Source of the DNA: a virus
Length of the DNA stretch: 36,942 nucleotides
Strand: one strand, 5' to 3'
IMG/VR virus record: IMGVR_UViG_3300010885_071966
Span: 1 to 36,942 of that record
Made by a program: the position numbers and the translations under genes. How positions within the stretch are numbered: the stretch's first letter is position 1; every line of letters starts with the position of its first letter. Positions 24,601 through 33,561 of this stretch are shown one piece after another. The notes under the pieces were generated by a model. The model was given only the letters and a program-made list of their open reading frames with translations, was not told where the DNA came from and did no database searches.

Positions 24601-27069
24601 GCCGGCGCCATCGCCTACATCGCGGCAAAGGTAGGTTCATTGCCTGTGAAAGAAATCGCTATTGGCTTCGTCGCGATGGCTATCGTTCTTGGAGGGCTTA
24701 TTTTCGCTGCCGCGGAAATTATTGACACGTTGAAATCGGCGGGAGATGTTAATCCTGCTCTTTTGGAAGGAGCTGTACATCTTATAGAAGCACTAGGTAA
24801 TTTAGCTATGAAATCAGGTATCATAATTGCCGAAGCAGCCGCAATCGGTGCAGGCATCATGGCATCATTTGGCCTTGGTGCCGTTGCCATCGCCGCAGGT
24901 TTAGACGTGATGGCCCTTGTCATCGCTGCGATAACGGGCAGCGCAATGGGTATCATGAAAGAGCTAAACGGACTAAAAATTGTGGGATCTGCAGATGAAT
25001 TCAAATTAAAAATTGACGCATTCGTGTTATTATCAAATGTCATCGTCGATATGATTAGTGTCACCGGTGAAATAATCGATTCTATTAGTTCAATGACAAG
25101 CATCTTTTCATCTGCTGCTGATGACGCAGCAATGATAAAGTCAGTTACAGAATTTGTTAAAGCGTTATTTGACGGTTTAAAAGGCGTCGTTGACGCGATG
25201 ATAAAAGCAGCCAAGGAAATTCCTAGTGATAAAACAGAACAAATAAAAGTTTTCGCTATGTTATTAGGCGCAGTAGGTACATTATTAAGCGCCGTAGGCA
25301 CCAGCGCTTCTTCGTTCGTTGAAGAAACAAGTTCATTTATGGATAATATCGGACCTAGCTCATGGTTCGGTATGAAACCTGCCGGTGTTGCAAAGAAGAT
25401 GGACTCGCTAACAAATTATGTTAAGATATTACTACCTGCAATGGGCACGTTAATAACGGGTATCATCGCCGCGCTAGCGAACATTCATACAGATCCAGCA
25501 ACCCTTGGGGCAGTAGGAACAGCAGTCGGTGGAATATTCACAGGTATCGCTGCCTTAACAAAAGGTATAATGCCAGACGCATCCCAATTTAAAAGGACGG
25601 TAAAGTACGCTGGTCAGTTTGGGATAGGCGGCGCCGAGCTCCAGACGATTGACACCGATGCGATGGCTGCAAGTATGACATTCATGACAACAATGATGGA
25701 CAAACTTTCTACTATTTTACCTCCGCTTATTAGGAGTATAGGCGATGAGTTGGTCAGCATTGTTGGCAGAATTGACAAAGATAAAATTGGGGCTTTAGGT
25801 GCCTTAGGATCGATACTCGGAGCCGTCGCGACGTTGGCAACAGGATTAATGCCAAAAAATGAAATTAAAATGCCTGAGAAAGCATCGATGGTCTCAATAG
25901 GCGATAACGTCACTAACGTTACGGTTGCTGCGCCTGATCTTGGTAAAAGCTTGAAAGATCTAGCGCAATATTTGCCGCCTCTTCTCGACGTGATTTTAGC
26001 CGCCGCAGCGAAAATGCCTACCGGCGAAGGCGCCGATAAACAAATAGAGCAATTACAAAAAGTATTCGAAATGTTGCCTGGCCTTGCAGATATGGCTACC
26101 ACATTGTCGAAATCAATGGGCGCTGAGGCTGGCTGGATTAGCACCGCCAAAGAAAATTCAGATGCAAAAAGAACTACTATGATTACCGGCATTCAAAGTA
26201 TGACTGCATTTTTAAAATCGGTAGTAACTAACCCGCTTGTCCTTCCTGATTTGATAAATACATTGAAGATCGCTTCAAATACAATAGGAGACGTCGCTGT
26301 AACAACAAAGGCCATTGATTCTTTAAAGTCAATTTTTTCTGGTCTGACGAGTATGGGCACTGATGTTTTTGAAAAATTGCAAAGTTTCGTTGATAAGTTA
26401 GATACCGGCGACATGGAGAAAATTACGACCCAGCTTGTAGAAAAATCGCCTATATTCACGTTATTATTGGATGCGTTTACGCCTTTCGGAAAAAGTATGG
26501 CCGGATTTGCTAAAGGACTTTCAGACATGGGCAACGAGATATCTACCGCAGCAAAAATCGACCCGGACGTTTTAATTAAAGGTTTCCAAACTACTCTTGA
26601 CACCTTAACAAAAGTACTTATGAGTGAAGCTTTAACTCGAGCAGAAGGGCTTCAAACAAAGGCAACATATATGCAAAATATTATTGCCGCAGGTGTTGTT
26701 CCTACAGTACGCGCCGTTGAAGAGATGGTCGCGTCGGCAAAAAAGCTAGAAAGTGCTTTAGAAAAAGGTTTTCAAATCGATCTCGATGCTAAACTAAAGG
26801 CATTTGCAGGCAACTTTGGTAAAGTGGGTGCTAAGGGAGCCTATACTGTCACCGCCAAGGATGTTATTATTAATGTTAGTTTCAAAGTGACAATGGACGC
26901 ACAGGCAATCGAACGAATTATGATTACTAGCGCTTCTTCGGTGATTAGGAATAGATTGAACCTACTAATCGATGCATCAAATGATTCAGGCGATGCAGCT
27001 GAAGGTGCACAAAAATCGTTAGCGGCGACAGGAAAGATTACGCCAGGACAAACTCCACAAATGCTCTAA
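21697..27069 (+). CDS. Tape measure protein (T4 gp29 position)
   Basis: A 1790-residue protein, the largest in the window. It has a helical, Ala/Met/Lys-rich N-terminal part (about 1-180), Gly tracts at about 224-229 and 529-533, and a central block of six or seven hydrophobic segments (about 845-1090; for example LLGLAVVITIGLVAYFIAL and GLLLVVIAGTAVIAAIAF). Long amphipathic helices follow. This layout, with length far above its neighbours and a place between tube and baseplate genes, identifies the tail-length ruler that fills the tube and is ejected with DNA; the hydrophobic block may insert into the host membrane. No lysozyme or peptidase motif was noticed. No clear Shine-Dalgarno sequence precedes ATG 21697; TATAAATT lies at 21669. 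Confidence 0.88.
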   Translation: MASNRGGGGAGPSVDQLKIAQQMFAMMEQMRTSAAKMSESFESQAASTSKMAQNMSGMSTGEVVTQLVEVNATLKEVAAALKELNTTSAETFAAISSGAAGTTGSLNSLADASTRVSAATEGELSAFQKLKKKLAETAGSADSFADKMAEIADYAAEEFPVAFSAGVGALNGFKQTFDNLVAGATSISGFFSSVLSGIFELGKALISLPLDLLGGLVEMANSGGGGGGVSELTEAINGLRKEFGSMTGPTNKGIMGLTASMNGLSVAGMNATTMFGNTVDRIKLLQGLFSEGGAGVRSFTDEIVKSGGAVLVYQKGLGLSNEGMGTLASLAQRDGKKMTTVLNNITKQSLAMGKAFGLDAKIISKEMVKAAGNMATFGHMSEKQLGVAVTYAAKLGMSLENIAGTLDSFATFEDAAENVSTLNSTFGTNIDLNEMMEAQDPAAQSEIIRKAMLAQGITADKLDFRQRKLLKSTTGFDDAAVNALLSTDNMSTSLADIEKTGKKAEKTLLTDAQAMEKLADGIDRVFKDGGGGGDRPKSFWEAFKSGMESGFKSLPAVQNLFSKIRGVTDVFAKSGAKFSAMVFDKFPGIQKIIASLTELFDAGKFGALFDKIIARIGKFFDNIKTGKYSFKELMKDLKKDFFDFFDSSKGAGGGLLDGFGDFFGAIKIIFGEVIEWLMTSMGNIMNDLSDALTGDGPNLTGAKDAAGNLLSPIGDAISRGWEVLGPAVSRLFGVMFSKLADVIGPMVKEWALNNWHWIALYLFGPAAASALLGAGAALLGKGVAKLFSKVFGGAAKSPSVQDSIKQLNDDLTAKMSKMKGGGDPPGPQMTDEQMKSYKKMETSMAWSKILQFLLGLAVVITIGLVAYFIALKIVKGKSIQDVILAGLLLVVIAGTAVIAAIAFDKISKAGDPDWPKIGKFLLMMGVTMGIGLLAMWGIIALIKKYHVQPKDLIVMGGIIIAMGLLGAMAGAIAYIAAKVGSLPVKEIAIGFVAMAIVLGGLIFAAAEIIDTLKSAGDVNPALLEGAVHLIEALGNLAMKSGIIIAEAAAIGAGIMASFGLGAVAIAAGLDVMALVIAAITGSAMGIMKELNGLKIVGSADEFKLKIDAFVLLSNVIVDMISVTGEIIDSISSMTSIFSSAADDAAMIKSVTEFVKALFDGLKGVVDAMIKAAKEIPSDKTEQIKVFAMLLGAVGTLLSAVGTSASSFVEETSSFMDNIGPSSWFGMKPAGVAKKMDSLTNYVKILLPAMGTLITGIIAALANIHTDPATLGAVGTAVGGIFTGIAALTKGIMPDASQFKRTVKYAGQFGIGGAELQTIDTDAMAASMTFMTTMMDKLSTILPPLIRSIGDELVSIVGRIDKDKIGALGALGSILGAVATLATGLMPKNEIKMPEKASMVSIGDNVTNVTVAAPDLGKSLKDLAQYLPPLLDVILAAAAKMPTGEGADKQIEQLQKVFEMLPGLADMATTLSKSMGAEAGWISTAKENSDAKRTTMITGIQSMTAFLKSVVTNPLVLPDLINTLKIASNTIGDVAVTTKAIDSLKSIFSGLTSMGTDVFEKLQSFVDKLDTGDMEKITTQLVEKSPIFTLLLDAFTPFGKSMAGFAKGLSDMGNEISTAAKIDPDVLIKGFQTTLDTLTKVLMSEALTRAEGLQTKATYMQNIIAAGVVPTVRAVEEMVASAKKLESALEKGFQIDLDAKLKAFAGNFGKVGAKGAYTVTAKDVIINVSFKVTMDAQAIERIMITSASSVIRNRLNLLIDASNDSGDAAEGAQKSLAATGKITPGQTPQML

Positions 27070-27084
27070 GGAGGATGACGTGAC

Positions 27085-27303
27085 ATGACAAAAGAAGAAA
27101 AAAAGAAGTTGTTGATTGAACTTGAAAATAATGGACTATATCACGCAACAATGCAAACAATTTCGAGTGCCGTCGAGCGCCGACAAATAAAAGCTTTTGT
27201 TGACGATATATACATCAATCTATTAGACTCTTTGACTTGTGTACTTAATCCTGCACAAAAAACTAAGTCAGAAGATGCCGGCGATATTATATCTAAAGAA
27301 TAG
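27085..27303 (+). CDS. Hypothetical 72-residue helical protein
   Basis: It starts 15 bases after the tape measure stop, with a strong AAGGAGG (27068-27074) overlapping that stop region. The N-terminal half is helical and Lys/Glu-rich (MTKEEKKKLLIELENNGLYH). A middle helix follows (RRQIKAFVDDIYINLLDSL), then a polar tail. No family recognised. Its strong ribosome site and position between the tape measure and baseplate genes suggest a small tail-assembly factor made in quantity. Confidence 0.65.
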   Translation: MTKEEKKKLLIELENNGLYHATMQTISSAVERRQIKAFVDDIYINLLDSLTCVLNPAQKTKSEDAGDIISKE

Positions 27304-27317
27304 CAGACATAACATTT

Positions 27318-30300
27318 ATGGCAAATAATAACGACACAGACACCGGCACTGGTGGAATAAATTTAAATGGTGATCTTTATACCATTGATGTCGTTAAACC
27401 TAACTCGCCAGAAGATTCTTCAGGTGGTAAGCAAGGTGTGTGGACTCCTGGTCAGGTAGCTGTCGACAAAACGATTAAAGATATTTCCACACCCACTCGC
27501 GAGACATTTGCAAAATATCTTAGCAACTCCACGCTTGGAAAAGCAGGTACGTCTGTCGGTCTTCCTGTGCGACCTAACCCATATCCGGTTGGAGATGGAG
27601 ATGGAACTAAACTACAGGAAACATCATTAAAAGATCCGTATGGTAATCCTGTACCTCCAGGTATTTCGCCGAATGAAAGCAAATTTGCGCCTGAATTTAA
27701 TCTAGCGATTAGTTCTCCATCTCCATTACCTTTAACCCGCGGCTATACAAGCAACGCGCCAGGAAAACTAGATAATAGTCAAGATGGAAATAGCTTACTT
27801 AGAAATGCAACAAAACCGGCCGATCCTGATCCTAACAACTATATTAAGCCAGCCAAAGACTTATCTGATCCACTCAAGAGTTACATCTTTGGCATTTTAA
27901 AAAATAATAGATTTAATCCCGTTGTGAACAGCAACGTCTTTATTCCAGATTATTTGAGTAACATCTCGTTAAGTTCTGCGACGACAGAACGATATGAAGA
28001 GAACTCCTCATTTGTAAGCCCATCGCAATTGAATTTTGGCGTATCACTAGGTAATGATGACAAAATAAAGCGAGAATACGGATTTAGACGATTAGCTCGT
28101 ATCGCACCAATACTTCAACGAAACGCCACGTTCTTTAATTATCTTTCTCAAACAAACCCATCGCTTGAAAACTCTAATTCTTCAACACAAGGTAACAATC
28201 GTGATGCAGGAACAGATTTTACTCTACCAATCGAAAGGATAAATATAGAAAGTATAATCAACAATCTTTCTGCTGAATTAATTAAACCAGAAGAGATTAT
28301 TAACTTTGGTTCAAAATTTGAAACGGTATTAAATAATCTTGTCGATCGATTCACTAGTTTTAGCACAGAATCGCAAGTCGCCCTTGCCACTGCTCTCATT
28401 AGCGCAGTGTTTAAAGCATACGAGACTATAGATGGACAAATCGGCTCCGCAAGTTTACCTGCGGGTAGAACAGGCCGTTATGGAAGTGGCGGTGGCCGCC
28501 AAGGCATCGGAACGTATTTTGGCGGACCTACTGAAGCGACTTCTATTGTTGACTTTATGAGCGTCATGAGCAATCAAAAAATGTCTGCTAAAAAACTTCA
28601 ATTTTTAAATATTCGTGCAACGTCACGTCCATTTAGAGATGCAGTGATGGGAGGCATGCAAGCATTTTTTAACTTAAGTTCTGATTCAAACGCTCAATAT
28701 GCTAAAATTTTAAGACCGACAAAAAACGTGAATTATACCGTGGTTTTGGCTCGCTCGATTATTCGCGCAGCCACGCGAATGGCATTAGAGTTAAAAGAGA
28801 TTAATGATTCTTCTATTTCGAATAATGATGAAAAGACATACGCCAGTATAAACGTTATAAAAGACTCTAGACTAATAGGCATTTTCAACTTTTTCGCTCA
28901 CGTAGGTGATATTGGTCTTAGCCCAGGCGATGACGCAACACCGTTGTACAATGTTACCGCAGACGGTCTTGATGCAGGTAGAAAGATATCGATGATAGAT
29001 ACTTTTTCTGACGCTTATATTGCAGGAAAAGGAGATTTCGCAGCCAAGCATGGTAAAAGTCGTCTCTTTCAAGGAAAGGTTAGAAAGTTGGCGTGGGCAA
29101 TAAATCAAACGCCAGATGGATTTTTAAAGCCCAAGGATCAGGATCTTAAAAGTTTATTCGGAGCATCTTCAGGTATGATATCAAAGGATCCAACGTCTAA
29201 AATGCGAATGGAGACTTTACCTGAATTGTCACGAATTCCGACTGAAATACGAAGTGGCATAGAATCACTTTACGAATCAGAATACGTTCCGTTTTACTTC
29301 CACGATGTTCGTACTAATGAAATTTTAGGCTTTCATGCTTTCATTACGTCATTAACTGATGATTACACTGCAAATTATGAATCATTAGAAGGTTTCGGTC
29401 GTATAGAACCCGTGAAGATCTATAAGAGCACCCAAAGAAAAATTGGTGTTTCTTTTATCGCCGCCGCGCTCGATACGAATGACTTTGATGATTTATGGTA
29501 TAAAATTAATAAACTTACGACATTAGTTTATCCACAGTTTACGGAAGGCAAAAAACTTTCCAATAGTTCTGGCGACTTTCAATTCACTAAACCATTTACG
29601 CAAGCTGCCGGTGCTTCGCCGCTGATCCGTATTAGACTTGGTAACTTATTTAGATCCAATTATTCGAAATACAACTTATCTAAAATTTTCGGTCTTGATA
29701 ATCCAGAAACAGTTATTATGGGAAATGACTGGACTGGTAAATTTGCCGCCAGCGAAGCAGTTAAGGCTAAAGAAGCTCGCGCGGCGGCGGTTGCTGCCCC
29801 TGCTGAGGCAAAGAAGCGTCAGGATGCAGCGGCCGATGACACATATAATACAAAATATGCATATTTGATCCCTGACGAAGATTTCGTTCGTGCGGAAGAA
29901 GCTGTCAAACCGCCAACGAGCACGCCTAAGAGTTCGGAATCAAATCCTGCCGCAGGTCCGGCGGCTCCTCCGCAGAAAGTCGCTGATGAGGTCACTAAAT
30001 ACCGCGGTGCAATTGATGATAATAGTAAATCAAAAGATAAAATCTATTTGATTAACGCTAAAGAAAATTGTCTTGTATGCAGGGTTAAAGGCGTTTCTAC
30101 GGTCGCGACCGCAGACGCCGCCGGGGAGAAGACAAGACAATATGCCAATATCGATCCAGCAGTTAAATACGCCCCCGACGCGGTTTTTAAAGTCGCTTTT
30201 GAAAAAATGACGCTTGACGATTACCTCGCGAGCACCGGCTTCAAGAGTTCCGCCGAATTGGTCGCCGACGGCGCCAAAAAAGAAAATATCGATAAGTTGC

Positions 30301-30899
30301 TCGCCGAACGCAAAGCAAAGCTCGCGGCGATCCATGCCCAATATGACAAAGATGTAATTAGCAAAAAGCAAGCAGATATATCGAAATATGAATTTGCACT
30401 TTATGCTAATAGATTGATAGCGCGAGATGGCATGACGCACACATCGGGACAACAATACGATAAAGACATTTTAAAACTCCACGAAGATTTAAACGCTGCA
30501 GAGGCCGCGGCCAAGCAAGCATCTGATCAACAGGCAAGCACTGATGCTGCTGCTGAAGAAGAAAGAAAAAAGAGCGAAGCTGAAGGTGGATCTGACCCCG
30601 TCGCAGCAGCCAAGAAAAAATATCTTGCCAGCGCAGAAACCTTTATGAGGTCAGACACCAACTCTATCGTAAGATCATTTAGATCTGCTGGCGGACGAGG
30701 TCTCGCTGGATTTATCGATAGCGTGTCATTCGATTGGATGGCTGGTACTTGGGATACGTCCGACGGGCGTAAAGCTCCTAAGATGTGTAAAGTAACTATT
30801 TCGTTTACTCCAATTCATGATATCACACCGGGTCTCGACGCGAATGGACAAAATAGAGCACCAATATATCCTATTGGTCCATATTCTACCGGCGAATAA
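27318..30899 (+). CDS. Baseplate / tail-tube initiator-like protein (gp48/gp54 position)
   Basis: A 1193-residue structural protein. About residues 655-790 contain VPFYFHDVRTNEILGFHAFI, then GFGRIEPVKIYKSTQRKIGVSF and SPLIRIRLGNLF, a pattern seen in baseplate proteins of large marine myoviruses. The C-terminal domain (about 1125-1193: GRGLAGFIDSVSFDW, APKMCKVTISFTPIHDITPG, then NRAPIYPIG) resembles tube-like initiator domains. Between them (about 808-1108) lies an Ala/Lys/Glu-rich, probably disordered or coiled segment, richer in G+C. The N-terminal 180 residues are Pro/Asn/Gly-rich. In T4, gp48 and gp54 follow the tape measure and start tube polymerisation; this gene holds the same place. 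The exact homologue is uncertain. Confidence 0.7.
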   Translation: MANNNDTDTGTGGINLNGDLYTIDVVKPNSPEDSSGGKQGVWTPGQVAVDKTIKDISTPTRETFAKYLSNSTLGKAGTSVGLPVRPNPYPVGDGDGTKLQETSLKDPYGNPVPPGISPNESKFAPEFNLAISSPSPLPLTRGYTSNAPGKLDNSQDGNSLLRNATKPADPDPNNYIKPAKDLSDPLKSYIFGILKNNRFNPVVNSNVFIPDYLSNISLSSATTERYEENSSFVSPSQLNFGVSLGNDDKIKREYGFRRLARIAPILQRNATFFNYLSQTNPSLENSNSSTQGNNRDAGTDFTLPIERINIESIINNLSAELIKPEEIINFGSKFETVLNNLVDRFTSFSTESQVALATALISAVFKAYETIDGQIGSASLPAGRTGRYGSGGGRQGIGTYFGGPTEATSIVDFMSVMSNQKMSAKKLQFLNIRATSRPFRDAVMGGMQAFFNLSSDSNAQYAKILRPTKNVNYTVVLARSIIRAATRMALELKEINDSSISNNDEKTYASINVIKDSRLIGIFNFFAHVGDIGLSPGDDATPLYNVTADGLDAGRKISMIDTFSDAYIAGKGDFAAKHGKSRLFQGKVRKLAWAINQTPDGFLKPKDQDLKSLFGASSGMISKDPTSKMRMETLPELSRIPTEIRSGIESLYESEYVPFYFHDVRTNEILGFHAFITSLTDDYTANYESLEGFGRIEPVKIYKSTQRKIGVSFIAAALDTNDFDDLWYKINKLTTLVYPQFTEGKKLSNSSGDFQFTKPFTQAAGASPLIRIRLGNLFRSNYSKYNLSKIFGLDNPETVIMGNDWTGKFAASEAVKAKEARAAAVAAPAEAKKRQDAAADDTYNTKYAYLIPDEDFVRAEEAVKPPTSTPKSSESNPAAGPAAPPQKVADEVTKYRGAIDDNSKSKDKIYLINAKENCLVCRVKGVSTVATADAAGEKTRQYANIDPAVKYAPDAVFKVAFEKMTLDDYLASTGFKSSAELVADGAKKENIDKLLAERKAKLAAIHAQYDKDVISKKQADISKYEFALYANRLIARDGMTHTSGQQYDKDILKLHEDLNAAEAAAKQASDQQASTDAAAEEERKKSEAEGGSDPVAAAKKKYLASAETFMRSDTNSIVRSFRSAGGRGLAGFIDSVSFDWMAGTWDTSDGRKAPKMCKVTISFTPIHDITPGLDANGQNRAPIYPIGPYSTGE

Positions 30900-30942
30900 T
30901 TGTCAATGAAATTAGTTATAATGTTAATTAAGAGTTTACTCA

Positions 30943-31242
30943 ATGCCAGCATTTTCAAGATATAAAAATGATAGTTTTCGTCCTGACTTTAGAGGTATGC
31001 AATCGTCTGAAGCGATGAATCTAATTCGCACTTCAATTGAAACGGGGGAAGTGCGAATTGATAGAATTATGTTATTGACGCAAGCAGATAGGCTTGAACA
31101 TATTGCTGGCGCTATTTATGGTGACGCTAGATATTGGTGGGTCATTGCTGCAGCATCTGAGATCGGTTGGGCTTTTCAAGCGCCGCCAGGTACTGTAATT
31201 AAAATTCCTTCTTTAAAAGATATCGAAAGATTACTCGGATGA
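30943..31242 (+). CDS. Baseplate wedge protein, gp53/LysM-like
   Basis: A 99-residue protein. Residues about 43-90 (LTQADRLEHIAGAIYGDARY, WWVIAAASEIGWAFQ, PPGTVIKIPSL) form a LysM-like module typical of gp53-type baseplate proteins: 'DRLDhIA..YGd..yWWvIA..N.I', then 'G..i.iP'. T4 gp53 (196 residues) locks the wedge to the hub; this short form keeps mainly the LysM-like part. Its last four bases overlap the start of the next gene (31239), indicating translational coupling. The N-terminal 40 residues are Arg/Phe-rich and may be an interaction arm. Confidence 0.82.
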   Translation: MPAFSRYKNDSFRPDFRGMQSSEAMNLIRTSIETGEVRIDRIMLLTQADRLEHIAGAIYGDARYWWVIAAASEIGWAFQAPPGTVIKIPSLKDIERLLG

Positions 31243-33434
31243 TCGAAGATGATAACGAAAAGCTTAAATCGTTCGGTTTCGATACAGATCCTATTAGTTT
31301 TTATAGGATGCTTAATCCGTCAGACATCATAGGTAAAACCACAAAGTTCAAAGGTGGCAGCGCGTTTGACGATTCTATGAACGATCTTCAAAAGATGGTT
31401 TTATACGATACATATGTTAAAAATATAACCACCGGCGCAAATATAATAGCAACTTTAGGACCGCTCAAAAACATCCCAACTCGTGGAGTAGGTTATCAAA
31501 CGGTTGCAATTGACCCTGCAGGTCAAGCTACTTTTTTAGACACAGCATATTGGACAACGAAAACCATAAAACCTTCAGGAGAAATTGGTACAGGTCAACT
31601 TATAACAATCGCTAACTACTATCAATTTCTTGTTGACAAGAACAGTCCGCCAGATGTCGATGTTAGCATTAATGTTTTAAGAATGCCTCTTCTTACAGAC
31701 GTTAGAAAAAACACAGACGAAATATCACTATTTTTAAATTATATGCCTAGTGTGATGGCATCGAATATGGTTCCATATCTTGATGTTGAGTTTCAAATGC
31801 CTCAAATGAGTAATGAACTTGTGAAGGATGAAAACGGAATACCGATAAAACGATTTTTACAAAGACCATCAATTCTTCGCTTTTTATTAGGTTCGGTGCC
31901 ACCAGATCGTGGGACAAAACAAAGCGGTCCTTTAAACTTGCTCACGGATGTTGATGCCGCACTTATTGCGACTGTCGGGGTGCCTGTATCTCAAAAACAA
32001 TTGTCCCCTACAAGCCCGAGCATTCAAGGCGCATACATAGCCGGAATGGAACTATTTACGACGCCTCAGACTCTAACTAATATGGATTCATTGCGTGAAG
32101 GAGAAGGTCGCCTTAACGACGTAAAACCATTTTTACCACCTGCAATTTTATCATCAGTTAGTATATCACTTGCTAACACTGGTCTTAATAGTTCTAAATG
32201 GCTAGCGAGTATAGAACTTAAGATACCTGATAAAGCACGTCTTGCAGAATTTTCAGAATTCATACGAGGACCTAGCGGAGTCTCTGATGTCACTATATGG
32301 ATAACGTTTGGGTGGATCGCCCCGCGAAGCAGCACGGACGAAGACATGTACGCTAAGTTTATTAATGAAACGATGTTAGTACGATATCCGTTTACAGTAA
32401 AAAATTCCAGTTTTTCTTTTGAATCTGCAGGCATAGTTTCTCTTAAAATAGACCTGGTCGGTAAAGCAGTCTCCTCTTTAGAGTATGGAAGAATAGATAC
32501 ATACGCTGATGATAAGAAAAATATTTTAAGACAGCTTCCTGCGATACTAGCAGAAATTAAAAAGTTACGAGCATCATATAGCACTAAAAAAGCTGATGCA
32601 GCAGAAGCCGTAGGAAAACCTTCAGATAATAAATTATACGAAATTTTTGAAGCTGCCGAATCTGCAGATTGGGCACCAAAGATGCCAATCGAAGAGCTGC
32701 TAAAAACTTTAAAAGATGAAATGATCCGCCTCGAAACCGAAAAGCCTGAAGGTCCTAATACTCAGAAGAATAAGGAATTAATTTCAAGATTATATTATCT
32801 CTATGAATATGATCCTAAAACGAAAAAACCAAAGGTACTATCAGAAATAGAAGGTTCTGCAAAAGATTTTGCCAAGAAACGTTTTGATGCGTTTAGAACC
32901 AAACTAGATGACGACCCATTTTTACCGTCTGACTTAACTGTAAAAAATCATGATGACCCTACGAAAAGTAACAAAATGTTTAGCACTGACCTCGTTGCAA
33001 GTCTAGAACAATTTAAACCTGGCTTCACTCCAAAGAGTCCTGCAGGACCTACAGGCAAAGCAGGTTCTGGCGGTGCCGGCGGTGGTGGCGGTGGCGGTGG
33101 CGGTGGCGGTGGCGGTGGCGGTGCTCTCGGCCGAGGTGGTAGGAATACATTTGATAAAATCGATAAGTATTATGGGACTTTGGAAGCTAAATTGAAAAGC
33201 GCGGAAAGCACACGGAGATCGAAAGATAACGCAGCCTTCTTTGACGGCGCTCAATCGTCGACGGACGCCTCCGGAGGCGGGAATCAAACACAATCCGCTG
33301 TATCCGTCGCGACGCCTTACGGGCCTGCATTTACTGAAACTCAAATTCGCGAGTTCTCAGGACAAGAAATGTCTGAATTAAGAGTGCAAATTGACAAGAA
33401 CAACAAAGCAGGTGGCAAGGCAACTGGTTATTAA
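31239..33434 (+). CDS. Baseplate hub-like structural protein with poly-Gly linker
   Basis: A 731-residue protein overlapping the gp53-like gene by four bases (ATGA type). The first 430 residues look like a beta-rich structural domain (strands such as SSVSISLANTGLNSSKWLAS and VSLKIDLVGKAVSSLEYG). A charged helical region lies at about 435-570. Next come 15 consecutive glycines (614-628) and a C-terminal segment beginning GRNTFDKIDKYY (from 634) that resembles the start of the next gene's product. No enzymatic motif is seen. Position after a gp53-like gene and before another hub-like gene supports a baseplate role; the exact T4 counterpart is unclear. Confidence 0.62.
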   Translation: MIEDDNEKLKSFGFDTDPISFYRMLNPSDIIGKTTKFKGGSAFDDSMNDLQKMVLYDTYVKNITTGANIIATLGPLKNIPTRGVGYQTVAIDPAGQATFLDTAYWTTKTIKPSGEIGTGQLITIANYYQFLVDKNSPPDVDVSINVLRMPLLTDVRKNTDEISLFLNYMPSVMASNMVPYLDVEFQMPQMSNELVKDENGIPIKRFLQRPSILRFLLGSVPPDRGTKQSGPLNLLTDVDAALIATVGVPVSQKQLSPTSPSIQGAYIAGMELFTTPQTLTNMDSLREGEGRLNDVKPFLPPAILSSVSISLANTGLNSSKWLASIELKIPDKARLAEFSEFIRGPSGVSDVTIWITFGWIAPRSSTDEDMYAKFINETMLVRYPFTVKNSSFSFESAGIVSLKIDLVGKAVSSLEYGRIDTYADDKKNILRQLPAILAEIKKLRASYSTKKADAAEAVGKPSDNKLYEIFEAAESADWAPKMPIEELLKTLKDEMIRLETEKPEGPNTQKNKELISRLYYLYEYDPKTKKPKVLSEIEGSAKDFAKKRFDAFRTKLDDDPFLPSDLTVKNHDDPTKSNKMFSTDLVASLEQFKPGFTPKSPAGPTGKAGSGGAGGGGGGGGGGGGGGGALGRGGRNTFDKIDKYYGTLEAKLKSAESTRRSKDNAAFFDGAQSSTDASGGGNQTQSAVSVATPYGPAFTETQIREFSGQEMSELRVQIDKNNKAGGKATGY
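33078..33122 (+). repeat. GGT/GGC simple repeat encoding 15 Gly
   Basis: Fifteen glycine codons, mostly alternating GGT and GGC as a hexamer. Slippage in hexamer steps would change linker length without breaking the frame. A similar tract lies in the next gene at 33832-33897. Confidence 0.9.
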
Positions 33435-33561
33435 AACAAGTAAGAGTTAGAGTCCTGGAAATAGCGATAAAAGGTAAACGATTAGTTTGTGGCAACGGAA
33501 GATAGCGATACAAAAAAGAGTAAACGTAGATAACCTATGACAAAGAAATACATAGACATAT

